Shown: positions 27,979-37,900 of the stretch, piece by piece
Layout of the letters: every line of letters begins with the position of its first letter
Numbering within the stretch: the first letter of the stretch is position 1
NCBI RefSeq assembly: GCF_002294995.1
Contig: NZ_NSGF01000003.1
Span: 62,001-126,000 of the forward strand
DNA length: 64,000 nt
DNA from: Mesorhizobium sp. WSM3860
GTDB lineage: Bacteria > Pseudomonadota > Alphaproteobacteria > Rhizobiales > Rhizobiaceae
Direction of reading: 5' to 3'
Notes under the pieces: generated by a model
Databases searched by the model: none
What the model saw: the letters and a program-made list of their open reading frames with translations, nothing else
What the model was told of the DNA's origin: nothing
Program-made: the position numbers and the translations under genes

Positions 27979-29343
27979 ATGAACGAATTCGCACCCGTAT
28001 TGGACGACGAAGCGGTCGTCGTCGCCCGTGTTCTTGCCAACGATCACGTCGCCGACGTCGTCGAGGCCCTGAACCATGAACCGCGCGAGACGGCCATCGA
28101 GCTGCTCTGCGCGGTGCCGTTCGAGCGTCTGGTCGAAATCTTCGACCAGCCGGAGCTCGAAAGCGCGCCGGAGCTCGCCGCAGCGCTGCCGCGCGCCAAG
28201 GCAGGCAAGCTGCTCACCGCCATGTCGGTCGACCGCGCAGCCGACATCCTGCGCGAGCTCGATGAGCCTGCGCGCTCGGAACTGCTTGGCGCGCTTGCCC
28301 CACCGCTGCGCGCGACGCTGCTTTCGATTCTCGGTTATCCCGAAGGCAGCGCCGCCTCGATCATGACGACCGAGTTCGTCAGCGTGCCTTCGGACTGGAC
28401 CGTCGGCCGCACGCTTGACTACATCCGCAAAGTCGAGCGCACGCGCGAGACCGTCTATGCGATCTATATCACCGACAAGGAGACGCAGCTCCTGCTGCGG
28501 GCGACGGGCTTGCGCCGGCTGATCACCGGCGAGCCCCAGGACTCGATCCTGTCGGTGGCGCCGGATCGCATGCCGGTGACGGTCACGCCGCTGACTGATC
28601 GCGAAACGCTGGCGCAGACGATCTCCAAATACGATCTGCTCGCCGTGCCGGTTGTGGATCACGGCAAGATCCTCGGCATTGTCACCGTCGACGACATCAT
28701 CGACAGCATGGTCGAGGAAACGACCGAAGACGTTCATCGTTTCGGCGGCATGGAGGCGCTGGACGAGCCCTATATGAAGATGGGCTTTCTCGCCATGATC
28801 CAGAAGCGGGCCGGCTGGCTCTGCGCCCTGTTCCTCAGCGAGATGCTGACGGCGAACGCCATGCAGAGCTACGAGGGCGAGTTGGAGAAGGCGATCGTGC
28901 TCACCCTCTTCATCCCGCTGATCATGAGCTCGGGCGGAAATTCCGGCTCGCAGGCGACCTCGCTCGTCATCCGCGCGCTGGCGTTGCGCGAGATTGGCCT
29001 TGGCGACTGGTGGCGTGTCGCCTTGCGCGAGCTGCCGACAGGTGTGGTGCTCGGCTCGATTCTCGGCATTGTGGGCGTCTGTCGCATCGCGCTCTGGCAG
29101 TATTTCGGCTTTTACGACTATGGCCCGCATTGGATGCTGATCGCGGCGACTGTAGGTGCGGCGTTGATCGGCATCGTAACCTTCGGCTCGCTGTCGGGAT
29201 CGATGCTGCCTTTCGCGTTGAAGCGCATCGGCTTCGATCCGGCCAGCGCCTCGGCGCCGTTCGTCGCCACGCTGGTCGATGTCACCGGGTTGGTGATCTA
29301 TTTCTCGGTGGCTCTGGTGATCCTGCGCGGCACGCTCCTCTAG
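27979..29343 (+). CDS. mgtE: Magnesium transporter
   Basis: A 454-residue Mg2+ channel. It has an N-terminal helical domain (about 1-125), two CBS motifs (about 130-255, with PVVDHGKILGIVTVDDIID), a connecting helix, and five C-terminal membrane helices including the pore signature LIMSSGGNSGSQATSL. Length and order match MgtE. AAGGAG before the ATG fixes the start. The 278-bp gap upstream was checked for an M-box magnesium riboswitch and none was recognised. Confidence 0.94.
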   Translation: MNEFAPVLDDEAVVVARVLANDHVADVVEALNHEPRETAIELLCAVPFERLVEIFDQPELESAPELAAALPRAKAGKLLTAMSVDRAADILRELDEPARSELLGALAPPLRATLLSILGYPEGSAASIMTTEFVSVPSDWTVGRTLDYIRKVERTRETVYAIYITDKETQLLLRATGLRRLITGEPQDSILSVAPDRMPVTVTPLTDRETLAQTISKYDLLAVPVVDHGKILGIVTVDDIIDSMVEETTEDVHRFGGMEALDEPYMKMGFLAMIQKRAGWLCALFLSEMLTANAMQSYEGELEKAIVLTLFIPLIMSSGGNSGSQATSLVIRALALREIGLGDWWRVALRELPTGVVLGSILGIVGVCRIALWQYFGFYDYGPHWMLIAATVGAALIGIVTFGSLSGSMLPFALKRIGFDPASASAPFVATLVDVTGLVIYFSVALVILRGTLL

Positions 29344-29395
29344 CCAGGAAGCTTCGCGCCGCTGACATGGCCGGCGGCGCCTTCCCGGCTTGGCT

Positions 29396-30784
29396 TCAAA
29401 CGCGCTCGCCGTTCTTCACGCGATAGGTCGGCTTGTACATGGTGACCAGCTCCTCCGCCGCTGTGGGGTGAACGGCCATGGTGCGGTCGAAATCGTCCTT
29501 GGTCAGCCCCGCCTTCAGCGGAATGCCGAGAAGCTGCGCCATCTCGCCGGCGTCAGGTCCCAGGATATGGGCGCCGAGCACTTTCCGCGACGCGCCGTCG
29601 ACCACCAGCTTCGTCAGCATCTTTTCGTCGCGGCCCGACAGCGTGTGCCGCATGGGACGGAAAGACGCGCGATAGATCTCGATGTCAGGGAAGCGCTTGA
29701 CCGCCTCGTCCTCGGACAGGCCGACGGTGCCGATTTCCGGCTGCGAAAACACGGCCGTCGGAATGGTGTCATGGTCTGGCGCTGTCGGATTGCCTTTGAA
29801 GGCTGTCTCGATGAAACACATCGCTTCGTGGATCGCCACCGGCGTCAGTTGCACGCGGTGGGTGACGTCGCCGATCGCCCAGATATTGTCGATGCTGGTG
29901 CGGGAAAATTCATCGACGACGATCGCGCCCGTCTTGCCGAGCTCCACGCCGACCCCTTCGAGGCCCATATTCTCCGTATTCGGGATGCGGCCGATCGCCA
30001 GCATGACCTGGTCGACGGTCAGCGTTTGGCCACTGGAGAGCAGCACGTCCAGCCTGCCCTCCGGCGTTTTGCGCACCCGTTCCGAGATCGAATGGCAGAG
30101 GATCCTGATCCCCTTCTTCTCCATCGTCTCGTGCAGCGAGCGGCGGAGGTCCATGTCGAAGCGCGAAAGAATCTCCCGGCCGCGGTAGACCAGCGTGGTG
30201 TCGACGCCCAGTCCATGAAAGATGTTGGCGAACTCGACGGCGATATAGCCGCCGCCCTCGATCATGATCGCCTTCGGCAATTCCTTGAGATCGAAGGCCT
30301 CGTTGGAGAAGATGCAATATTCGTGACCGGAAAGCGCCGGGTGCGGAGCCGGACGGCCGCCCGTGGCGATCAGGATCTGGTCGGCGCTGACAGTGCGGTC
30401 TTCGGCAGTGAGATAGACGGAATGCGGATCGACCAGCACGGCGCGCGAGTGGAAGGCCTCGCCGCCCGCACCCTCGACATTCCTCTTGTAGATCGCCTCC
30501 AGCCTGGCGATCTCCTTGTCCTTGTTGGCGACCAGCGTCGGCCAGTCGAAGCTTGCCTCGGGCACCCTCCAGCCATAGCCGGCGGCATCGGCGAAATGTT
30601 CCGGGAATTGCGAGGCATAGACATAGAGTTTCTTCGGCACGCAGCCGCGGATGACGCAGGTGCCGCCATAGCGATACTCCTCGGCAATGGCGACGCGCTT
30701 GCCGAGCGAGGCAGCCACACGAGCCGCCCTCACGCCGCCAGAGCCGCCGCCGATGACGAAAAGATCATAGTCGTAACCGGCCAT
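29396..30784 (-). CDS. gor: Glutathione-disulfide reductase
   Basis: A 462-residue flavoenzyme that reduces oxidised glutathione with NADPH. FAD motif GGGSGGVRAARVAA, redox disulfide GGTCVIRGCVPKK, NADPH motif with GGGYIAVEFANIF, and the C-terminal catalytic HPTAAEE are all present. ATG 30784 (MAGYDYDLFVIGGG) is the family start; 18 more codons are open upstream. The DUF2059 terminator lies just before it, so it likely has its own promoter in that short space. Confidence 0.94.
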   Translation of the reverse strand: MAGYDYDLFVIGGGSGGVRAARVAASLGKRVAIAEEYRYGGTCVIRGCVPKKLYVYASQFPEHFADAAGYGWRVPEASFDWPTLVANKDKEIARLEAIYKRNVEGAGGEAFHSRAVLVDPHSVYLTAEDRTVSADQILIATGGRPAPHPALSGHEYCIFSNEAFDLKELPKAIMIEGGGYIAVEFANIFHGLGVDTTLVYRGREILSRFDMDLRRSLHETMEKKGIRILCHSISERVRKTPEGRLDVLLSSGQTLTVDQVMLAIGRIPNTENMGLEGVGVELGKTGAIVVDEFSRTSIDNIWAIGDVTHRVQLTPVAIHEAMCFIETAFKGNPTAPDHDTIPTAVFSQPEIGTVGLSEDEAVKRFPDIEIYRASFRPMRHTLSGRDEKMLTKLVVDGASRKVLGAHILGPDAGEMAQLLGIPLKAGLTKDDFDRTMAVHPTAAEELVTMYKPTYRVKNGERV

Positions 30785-30841
30785 CGAAAGGGCTCCTGCG
30801 CAATGGAAGTGTGTCAGAGGTAGGCTGACAGCAGGCAAAAG

Positions 30842-30866
30842 AAAAGCCCGGAAACCCGGGCTTTTC
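30842..30866 (-). terminator. Intrinsic terminator after the DUF2059 gene
   Basis: The hairpin AAAAGCCCGG-AAA-CCCGGGCTTTT lies 34 bases past the stop of the leftward DUF2059 gene and 58 bases before gor. It ends the rpiA-DUF2059 transcript. Confidence 0.85.
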
Positions 30867-30899
30867 TAGTCCAGTCGGCCATCGGCCGCTTGAAACGGA

Positions 30900-31535
30900 T
30901 CAGTTCTGCGAATTGTCAGCCGGAGGGGAGTTGTCGGCAGGAGCCTGGTCGTCTGCAGGAGCAGAATTGTCGGCAGGAGCGGAGCCGTCGGCGGGAGCGG
31001 TCGCATCCTTCGCAGGCTTGGCCGGAGCCGCGGCCTTCGCGGCGGCGGCGAGCGTTTCGCCGACCTGCTGGGCGAGGTCACGGGCGACCCCGTTCTGCCA
31101 GATGTCGGCCGCCTTCACCAGGTCGCGCGTGACCGCCGGGCCGCTGTCCAGCAGCTTCTTGCCGGCATCGGAGCTGTAGAAAGTGGCGATATCGTTGAGG
31201 TCCTTTTCCGAGAACACTTTGGCGTAGGCGAGCGCCGCCTCCTTCTCCAGGTCGGCGCGGCGCGCCGCCAAGCCCATGGCCTTCTCGGTGACCGTTTTGC
31301 CGATCAGCTCCTGCATGTCGGGGTTCTTCTGGATCAGCTGGTTCTCAAGCGCGGCCGCCGCCTGCGGCAGGATATTGTCGAACGGGTCGGTGGCGTGGAT
31401 AGCCGCAACTGCGGCCCGTGCGGCCTTCAGGTGCGATTCGCTGATATCCTGCGAAAACGCCGGCGAGGACAGCGCAAGCACCGCTGAGGCCGCCAGAATG
31501 GTCGAAAGGCGGCGAACCCGTTTATGCAACATCAT
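30900..31535 (-). CDS. DUF2059 domain secreted protein with PADN-repeat tail
   Basis: A 211-residue protein with a signal peptide ([12 protein letters not shown]) and a DUF2059 domain (about 80-145; [20 protein letters not shown] then [11 protein letters not shown]). The last 40 residues are a low-complexity run of PAD(N/G/D)(S/Q) units, probably disordered. The ATG at 31535 lies inside the 3' end of rpiA, with a 14-base overlap, so translation is likely coupled. Function is unknown; the family is periplasmic. Confidence 0.86.
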   Translation of the reverse strand: MMLHKRVRRLSTILAASAVLALSSPAFSQDISESHLKAARAAVAAIHATDPFDNILPQAAAALENQLIQKNPDMQELIGKTVTEKAMGLAARRADLEKEAALAYAKVFSEKDLNDIATFYSSDAGKKLLDSGPAVTRDLVKAADIWQNGVARDLAQQVGETLAAAAKAAAPAKPAKDATAPADGSAPADNSAPADDQAPADNSPPADNSQN

Positions 31536-32253
31536 GGTCGATAGAACTCCCTGGTTTTCGGGCGGCATGGACGGTTTGGATGCCGTCGCCGCCGGCGATG
31601 ACGGCGGTTGACGCCAGCCCGATGAATAGACCGTGCTCGACGACGCCTGGAATGGCGAAGAGAGCATTCGAAAGCGCTCTTGTATCCGGAATGCGGCCAA
31701 AAGATGCATCGAGGATAAAGTGGCCGCCGTCTGTAACAAATGGCTGTCCTCCCGTCATCCTCAATGTCACCGGGCCGGCAAGGCCGAGGCTTGCCGCCGC
31801 CGCGCCGACCGCGATCTCGGTGGCGCGCAGGCCGAACTTATTGACCTCGATCGGCAGCGGGAAACGGCCGAGCGTCTCGACCATCTTGGACTGGTCGGCA
31901 ATCACGATCATGCGCTGCGACGCCGCCGCGACGATCTTCTCGCGCAGGAGCGCCCCGCCGCCGCCCTTGATCAGCGTCAGCGCGGGGTCGATCTCGTCGG
32001 CGCCGTCGATGGTGAGATCGAGCTCGGGCGTTTCCTCGAGCGTCGACAGCGGCACGCCAAGCTCGCGGCAGAGTGCCGCGGTGCGCTCGGATGTGGGCAC
32101 GCCGATGATGCCAAGGCCGGTCGCGACCTTTTCAGCGAGCAGCCGGACGAACTCGTCTGCGGTCGTGCCCGTGCCGATGCCGAGCCGCATGCCGCTGCTG
32201 ACATGGGCGAGCGCCGCACGCGCGGCCTCGACCTTCAACTGCCTTGCGTCCAT
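31522..32253 (-). CDS. rpiA: Ribose-5-phosphate isomerase A
   Basis: Interconverts ribose 5-phosphate and ribulose 5-phosphate in the pentose phosphate pathway. A 243-residue protein with [39 protein letters not shown] and [13 protein letters not shown], the three RpiA active-site segments. ATG 32253 (MDARQLK) matches the family start; the frame stays open for 21 more codons. The 3' end overlaps the DUF2059 gene by 14 bases. Confidence 0.94.
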   Translation of the reverse strand: MDARQLKVEAARAALAHVSSGMRLGIGTGTTADEFVRLLAEKVATGLGIIGVPTSERTAALCRELGVPLSTLEETPELDLTIDGADEIDPALTLIKGGGGALLREKIVAAASQRMIVIADQSKMVETLGRFPLPIEVNKFGLRATEIAVGAAAASLGLAGPVTLRMTGGQPFVTDGGHFILDASFGRIPDTRALSNALFAIPGVVEHGLFIGLASTAVIAGGDGIQTVHAARKPGSSIDHDVA

Positions 32254-32405
32254 GCCGCTGCCGTCCCCGATTTCCATGGTTTGGCGCGCTCCTAGCATTT
32301 TTGCTTGTCCCGTCAAAGGCTCTGCCTGTGGACCGATGGAGGCGGCTTGCTTGACCGCCGCGCAGCTTGTATCGGCTGCGGCACTTCAATCATTCAGGAC
32401 TGGCC

Positions 32406-33086
32406 ATGACCCGACCGATCATCGTGTTCGACCTCGATGGGACGCTCATCGACACCGCGCCGGATCTGCTCGATAGCCTGAACCACAGCCTGGCGGCCGC
32501 GGAGCTTGCCGCGGTCGACCAAGCCGGCTTCAAACGCTACGTCGGCCATGGCGGCCGCGTCATGATCGAACGCGCGCATGCGGCGCAAAACAAGGCGCTG
32601 ATGGCGGAAGAGCACGACCGGCTGCTGAAGCTTTTCCTAGACCATTACACGATCAACATTCCTGGCAAGTCCCGCCCCTACCCCGGCGTCGTCGCGGCCC
32701 TCGACCACTTCCAGGCCGCCGGTTATCTGATGGCGGTTTGCACGAACAAGTATGAAGCGAATTCGGCGACGCTGATGGGCGCGCTCGGTCTCGACAAGTA
32801 CTTTGCCGCGATCTGCGGTCAGGACACTTTTGCCTTTCGCAAACCCGACCCGCGCCATCTGACCGAAACCATCAAACTGGCTGGCGGCGATCCGCACAAC
32901 GCCCTGATGGTCGGCGATTCGCAAACCGACATCGACACCGCCAAGGCGGCCGGTATTCCGGTGGTCGCGGTGGATTTCGGCTATACGGATCGTCATGTGC
33001 GCGAGTTCGAACCGACGCTGGTGATCTCGCATTTCGACACGCTGACGCCGGAATTGGCCCAGCGTCTGATCGCGGCGGCGCGCTGA
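32406..33086 (+). CDS. gph: Phosphoglycolate phosphatase (HAD family)
   Basis: A 226-residue HAD hydrolase. Motif I VFDLDGTLIDTAPD, motif II in AVCTNK, motif III FRKPDPRHL and motif IV GDSQTDIDTAKAAG are all intact. It most likely dephosphorylates 2-phosphoglycolate formed by DNA repair or oxygenation; related phosphatases with other substrates cannot be excluded. ATG 32406 is the family start. It diverges from rpiA with 152 bp between the starts. Confidence 0.9.
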   Translation: MTRPIIVFDLDGTLIDTAPDLLDSLNHSLAAAELAAVDQAGFKRYVGHGGRVMIERAHAAQNKALMAEEHDRLLKLFLDHYTINIPGKSRPYPGVVAALDHFQAAGYLMAVCTNKYEANSATLMGALGLDKYFAAICGQDTFAFRKPDPRHLTETIKLAGGDPHNALMVGDSQTDIDTAKAAGIPVVAVDFGYTDRHVREFEPTLVISHFDTLTPELAQRLIAAAR

Positions 33087-33151
33087 GCGGCGGCCAGGTC
33101 GAGCCGGCAGGAACCCGAAGTCAATCCGCGGGACAACGTCGGCACATTGCC

Positions 33152-33180
33152 TTGACTTCGCGCACCCGCCTCCCTTATAT
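33152..33180 (+). promoter_or_regulatory. Promoter of tRNA-Val
   Basis: A -35-like TTGACT at 33152-33157 and a -10-like TTATAT at 33175-33180 are separated by 17 bases and lie 31 bases before the tRNA. This matches the housekeeping sigma factor pattern of rhizobia. Confidence 0.65.
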
Positions 33181-33211
33181 CGCGGCTCGCTTCGGCCTTA
33201 GGGCAACGAGC

Positions 33212-33286
33212 GGGCGATTAGCTCAGCGGGAGAGCACACCCTTCACACGGGTGGGGTCGCAGGTTCAATCCCTGCATCGCCCACCA
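33212..33286 (+). tRNA. tRNA-Val (anticodon CAC)
   Basis: A 75-base class I tRNA with an encoded CCA. The acceptor GGGCGAT pairs with ATCGCCC, followed by discriminator A. The anticodon arm ACCCT/GGGT with loop TTCACAC gives CAC, reading GUG valine codons. The D arm (AGCTCAGCGGGAGAGC) and T arm (GCAGG-TTCAATC-CCTGC) are standard. Confidence 0.96.
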
Positions 33287-33370
33287 TCCAACTTCCCGAG
33301 ACAGTTGGATGATCCGCCGCGATAGACCCCTTCAAATTCGTGCTGCAGGCAGCTCGCGTCCAGAGGCCGC

Positions 33371-33541
33371 CTAGATCAGGCCTCGGCGCACGTTCAAATG
33401 CGTTACTGCCGTCACCAGAACGGCGCCGGTCATGAAATAGAGCGTGGCTATGATGTTGCCCTGATGGAAATGCAGCCCGGCAAACAGCAGGGCCATAACC
33501 ACGGCAAGAAATGCGATTACACGCGAGAAGTTATCGGGCAT
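33371..33541 (-). CDS. Small two-helix membrane protein (56 aa)
   Basis: A 56-residue reverse-strand frame. It reads MPDNFSRVIAFLAVVMALLF, continues with a charged turn (HFHQGN) and a second helix (IIATLYFMTGAVLVTAVTHL), and ends in a basic tail NVRRGLI. Two clean helices with a short polar loop make it a convincing coding frame, though the ribosome site is weak. I do not recognise the family. It lies just after tRNA-Val on the opposite strand. Confidence 0.55.
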   Translation of the reverse strand: MPDNFSRVIAFLAVVMALLFAGLHFHQGNIIATLYFMTGAVLVTAVTHLNVRRGLI

Positions 33542-33580
33542 GGGGCGACGAACCTATGCAAATAGGATGGACGGCCGCCC

Positions 33581-33893
33581 TCAATCAGCCGCGTGCTCCA
33601 TAGATCGGTTTTCGATTTTCCGCAATTGCCTTTTGAAGCACTGCCGTAATGTGGTGCCTGCTGCGCGGCGGCCGGTATCGACGGCCGGGCCGCTGCCCTT
33701 CTCGCCATTCAGCGCCGCCGAGAGCGGCATGCCGACATTGCGTTCGAAGGCGCTGAGTTCGTCGGTCGGACCGTCGGCATGGTCCACGTAGGGCGCGGCG
33801 GGAAGGAGCTGCTGGGCATTGGCGACGCTTCTCTGTGATCGCCTTCACATACACCGCGAGGGCGTCGCGCACAGATATCGCACCGGGTGGCAC
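33581..33893 (-). pseudogene. Possible frameshifted relic
   Basis: Two reverse-strand segments read like one protein split by a frame change. Upstream (from 33893) the text is ISVRDALAVYVKAITEKR. In the next frame it continues ANAQQLLPAAPYVDHADG, PTDELSAFERNVGMPLSAAL and on to a stop at 33581. The amino-acid texture of both parts is protein-like, but I recognise no family. The region between tRNA-Val and the regulator gene has a scar-like character. A perfect CRP-type palindrome (33834-33849) overlaps the upstream segment. Confidence 0.3.
33834..33849. promoter_or_regulatory. CRP-type palindrome TGTGA-N6-TCACA
   Basis: The 16 bases TGTGATCGCCTTCACA match all ten fixed positions of the E. coli CRP consensus. 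The site lies about 400 bases upstream of the CRP/FNR-family gene at 34247 and overlaps a probable gene relic. It could control the regulator (autoregulation) or be a chance match. Confidence 0.45.
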
Positions 33894-34246
33894 TGACCTC
33901 TGCTTGAATGCATGGGCTCAAAACGGCTTCCGGACCTGAAAGTGGGTCGGTCCTCGGCAGGGAACTTCGATCACCTAGCCATTTTCAGATTTGCTGTTCG
34001 CGCGCGTCGGTCACCTCCCGCCACGCGCGCGGACGGCGTTTCGTAGATCGGTTCGCGTCCGCCAGCGCCCTCCGGTTCCCGTTGCAAGGGAAAGTTGCCG
34101 GCCAATTTGATGTCGGCAGCGCACGTCTGGCGCCCGATCTTCCGAAGGCCGTCGTGTGTTGCCGTAATAGCCACGAAAGGAGACAGGCTTTGATCGAGCA
34201 TGCACTTGTCATACAATTTCCGCTCAACGAGAGGCGGAATCGCATC
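33894..34246. other. Leader region of the CRP-family gene
   Basis: About 350 bases without a supported gene. The frame of the regulator remains open upstream to 33908, but that text is Arg/Ser-rich and lacks homology signals. No terminator or riboswitch was recognised. Confidence 0.4.
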
Positions 34247-34933
34247 ATGTCCACAGCCGGCGCAGATGACAGGAGTACCCTGCCGCGTCTGGCGCGGATC
34301 GATCCGCGCCAGTTCGATTTGCTGTTCGGCGGCTGCAAGGTCGAACGTTATGCCGCCGGTCAGCACCTTTTCGTCCAGGAAGACGCATCCGACCGCATCT
34401 ATGGCGTGATGAGCGGCACGGTCGAAATTTCGCTTTATTCACCGGGCGGGCAGAAGCTGGTGGCCAACATCGAGCTGTCACGCAGCCTGATCGGCGAAAT
34501 CGGCGCGCTCGACGGACGCCCGCGTACGGCAACTGCCATCTGCCTCACCGCATGCGAGCTGGTTTCGCTCAGTCGCGCGCAACTCTTTGACCGCATTGAA
34601 AAAAATCCACCGCTGGCGCGCGCCATGATCGAGCTCCTGTGCACACGGCTGCGCTGGATCAGCGGCGAGCTCGGCGACCAGGCCTTCTTCGGCATCGAGG
34701 CCCGGCTGGCGAAACGGCTGGTGTTCCTCAGTGGCGTAATGGCCGACCCCGCCGGCTGGATCCCGATTTCACAGTCGGAGCTTGGCGAATTCCTCGGCGC
34801 GACGCGCGAGTCGGTCAACAAGACGCTCAACGACTGGCGCAACCGGCACATGATCGCCATCAAACGTGGCGGGCTGCGCATCACCAATGCCGCCGCGCTG
34901 AACCACATCGCCGATTCGCAGGACGACGACTGA
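34247..34933 (+). CDS. CRP/FNR-family transcription regulator, likely cAMP-binding
   Basis: A 228-residue regulator. The cyclic-nucleotide domain (about 20-135) has the phosphate-binding cassette GEIGALDGRPRTATA (83-97), with the G-E and R-T pairs that in CRP hold cAMP. The C-terminal winged helix-turn-helix reads ISQSELGEFLGATRESVNKTL; its recognition helix keeps the Arg-Glu pair that in E. coli CRP reads the TGTGA half-site, with Lys where CRP has the last Arg. No FNR-type cysteine cluster is present. It converges with the P450-peroxidase gene, 16 bp apart. Together with the cyclase nearby this suggests a cAMP receptor. Confidence 0.88.
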   Translation: MSTAGADDRSTLPRLARIDPRQFDLLFGGCKVERYAAGQHLFVQEDASDRIYGVMSGTVEISLYSPGGQKLVANIELSRSLIGEIGALDGRPRTATAICLTACELVSLSRAQLFDRIEKNPPLARAMIELLCTRLRWISGELGDQAFFGIEARLAKRLVFLSGVMADPAGWIPISQSELGEFLGATRESVNKTLNDWRNRHMIAIKRGGLRITNAAALNHIADSQDDD

Positions 34934-34949
34934 ACGATTCTGACCCGAA

Positions 34950-37900
34950 TCAGAGCCGCGAAATCAGGTAGCGCAGCGCGGACCGGCTCGGCATGAAGAA
35001 GTAGCCGCCGCCTTTCGTGCTGACGAATTGCGGCCTGTCCCTGAGCACCGTCACCTTTTCCCAGGACGGAATCGAGAACCGGCCGCCGCCGTCGCGCGCG
35101 CCGATCGTCGGATCCTTTTCGCCGACAAGGCCTTGGAACGAGCTCGACGAGACCCAGGTCTGCTGAATGAACTCGTATTGGCGTTCGATGTCGGCGTTGA
35201 GGCACATGAAGAGAAGCCCTTTCTCGACCTTCCCGCTGCGGTCTTTCTTCTCATAGGTGCGGCCGACGCGCAGGATGCGGTGGCGCTTGCCGATCCTGAT
35301 CTGCGTCTCGCGATCCTCGCCAAGCGAGTCGCGCGGATTGGAGCGGCGTATATGGGAGCCGAGCGGACAGCGATGGCCCTGCGGGTCCTCAGCGCCAAGC
35401 GCGAAGTCGTTGTCGACGCCACGACCCGGGCGGCCATCGGGGTTGCGCACCAGCGAACTGCCGTCCTGCCAGCGGCCGAGCATCTTGGCCGCGACCCAGC
35501 GCGGCGTGATGGCGTCGTCGCCAGTCTCACGCACAGCCCGTGCGGCGGCGTGCTTGCAGTAGTCATCGAACAACTCGACATGCTGCTCGAACTGGCGCAC
35601 GACCAGGAACGAGCCGTTGCGGCCGAAATCGCGCGGCGGCGGGGGCTGACCGGGGATCTGCCGGTTGCGCCGCACCTGGGACAGGATGCCGGTCCGGTCC
35701 TGCGCTGCCTTGACGGACGGCGAGGCGGGATAGAACCCATGCTCGTCGCGATAGCCGAACAGGAACTCGCCCGGCGCGACCAGGTGCATCGGCGCGGCAC
35801 CCTTGTTGGCGCGCGACGTACCCCTGACGATCGGCTGCGAGACGCCGTCGGCGAAGCCGAAATGCTCATAGGCGCGGGCGCGCTCCGGCTTGCCGTCGTT
35901 GCCGGCATGTTGCGTTATCGCGCCTTCTTTCTTTGGCTCGCGGTTCACGACAAGCGGCAATTCGGCAACGATCTTCATCCCCGCGCCTGTCGTCTTTCGC
36001 TTCGCGGCCGCTACCTCCCCCTTCAGCACCGCCCGCTCCGCGGCGTAGCAGATGACGACTGCGTCGACCGGCGCCCTGGCCGAACCCCACTGCCATTTGT
36101 CAGGCGCGTCGGGGCCGGTGTCGTCGAGGATGCGGCTGCGTTCTGGATTGCCCATGCCGTGGCGAAAGGCAGCTGGGAATGTGTCCAGCGGATCGTCGTC
36201 GACCCCGCCCTTCAGCCCGAGCCGGCGAAGCCCGTCGGGGCCGAAGGCCACCGTCATGGCGCGTCCGGCCGGCACGCCGTCGCCGAAACTCGTCTTGTCG
36301 ATAACGAAGTCCAGCCACGCCTTCCGTTGCATTGCCGGCAGTTCTTCCGGCACCCGGATCGCCAGCATATGCGCGTGGCCAAGCGCGCCGAACGGGCCGA
36401 AGAAAATGGATTGGATCTCGCCCGCTTCCAGTTCTTCGACGGGCGAAGGCGCCGGTTCGCGGGCGACGGTTGCCGCCGGCCTTGCCTGCGGCCGCTGCAG
36501 CGAGCCGAACAGGCTCACCCAGTTGCGGGCCTCGCTGCCGGTGGCGGAAGCAATGCCGCGTCGGATCCTCGAGTTGATACGGATGCGCGGGGTGTTGAGA
36601 TGCGGGTAGGCAGAGTACCAGAACAGGGTTGGCACCTGCTGACGCCGTGCCCAGCGCTTGAAGCGGTCCCCGTCACGCGCGCCGTCGAGGAAGAGCCAAC
36701 GCGTGCGCGGGTAGCCTTCGGTGTTGCTCCACACGCCGGTCAGGCCCTCGGAGGCCTTGGCGATGAAGTCCTCGAGATAGCTTTCCCAGCTGCCGCCGTA
36801 GTTGGAGAAGAACATCAGCTTGTCGGTACCCGGCAGCAGGACCCAGCGGGCGAAGTGAATGGTGTTTATGGTGGCGAGGAACCCCGGCTTGAACACTTTC
36901 TGCGCCGATATCGAGATCAGGTAGAAGGAAAGCCTCAGCGCCAGTCGCCGCAAGGTGCCGGCCTTCATCGTCGATATCGCGGTGAGATGGTTTTGCGCGC
37001 AGTGGTCCTCATTGGCGAGGATCCTGTCCAGCGCGCCGATATCGACCGGCGTGTTCTGCGGCCGGTCCTTGTCCTCGAGACGCCGCAGGCTGAGGAAGCA
37101 CAAGCCGATGAACAGCAGGGCTATCGCGAGCAGCCCCAGCACCGCCAGCAGAAGCGCGGTGCCGGCAATTGCGACATTGGTGAAGGTGACGCCCTGAGGG
37201 TTGCCGAATACGAGCACATAGGTCATGCGCCAGCAGGCAACGACGACGATCGCGACAATGGCGAGCACAGCCGGCGCAAGCAGTGTCGTCGTCAAGGCCC
37301 GCCACCAGCGGCCCGGGGGCCGCTCCAGCAGGCTTTCAGCCGGCTCGAAGGCCCAGCCGAACTGTCCCAGCGACTGGGCATGCCGGCGCGCCTCGGTGAG
37401 CACGGCAAGGGCGTTGCCCGTACCCGCGCGCGGCCTTTCGACGATCTCGCGCACGCTGTCGGCAAGCTCGGCCTCGGCCAGGATGCGGCGCACCGAATGG
37501 CCAGGCGTTCCCGAAAAAACCAGTCCTGCCGTGCTGCCGAAGGACGGCGAGATCTCGATGTGATGCTTCTTGAGGAAGTCCTCCAGCGAGGCGCCATCGG
37601 GCAGACCGCACACGGCCCTGAAGATCGGCAGCAGCCGGTGGCCTATGGCCTGCGTGATGGCGCCGATGACATCGTCGGTGCTGCCGTCGCCGGAGATTTC
37701 GAGTACGAGCGCGCCGGTCTCGAGGTCCGATTTCTCGTCCCTGCCGGTGGCGGCGACAGCCAGGCTGGCGAAATGGACCGTGCCGACATTGTCGAGCGCA
37801 TTGCCCACCTCGTCGATCGCCGGATTGCCAAGGGCGCCGACCTTGTCGCGCACCGCATCAAGCGGCACCGCACGCCTGATCGGGCAAACCACTGTGACCA

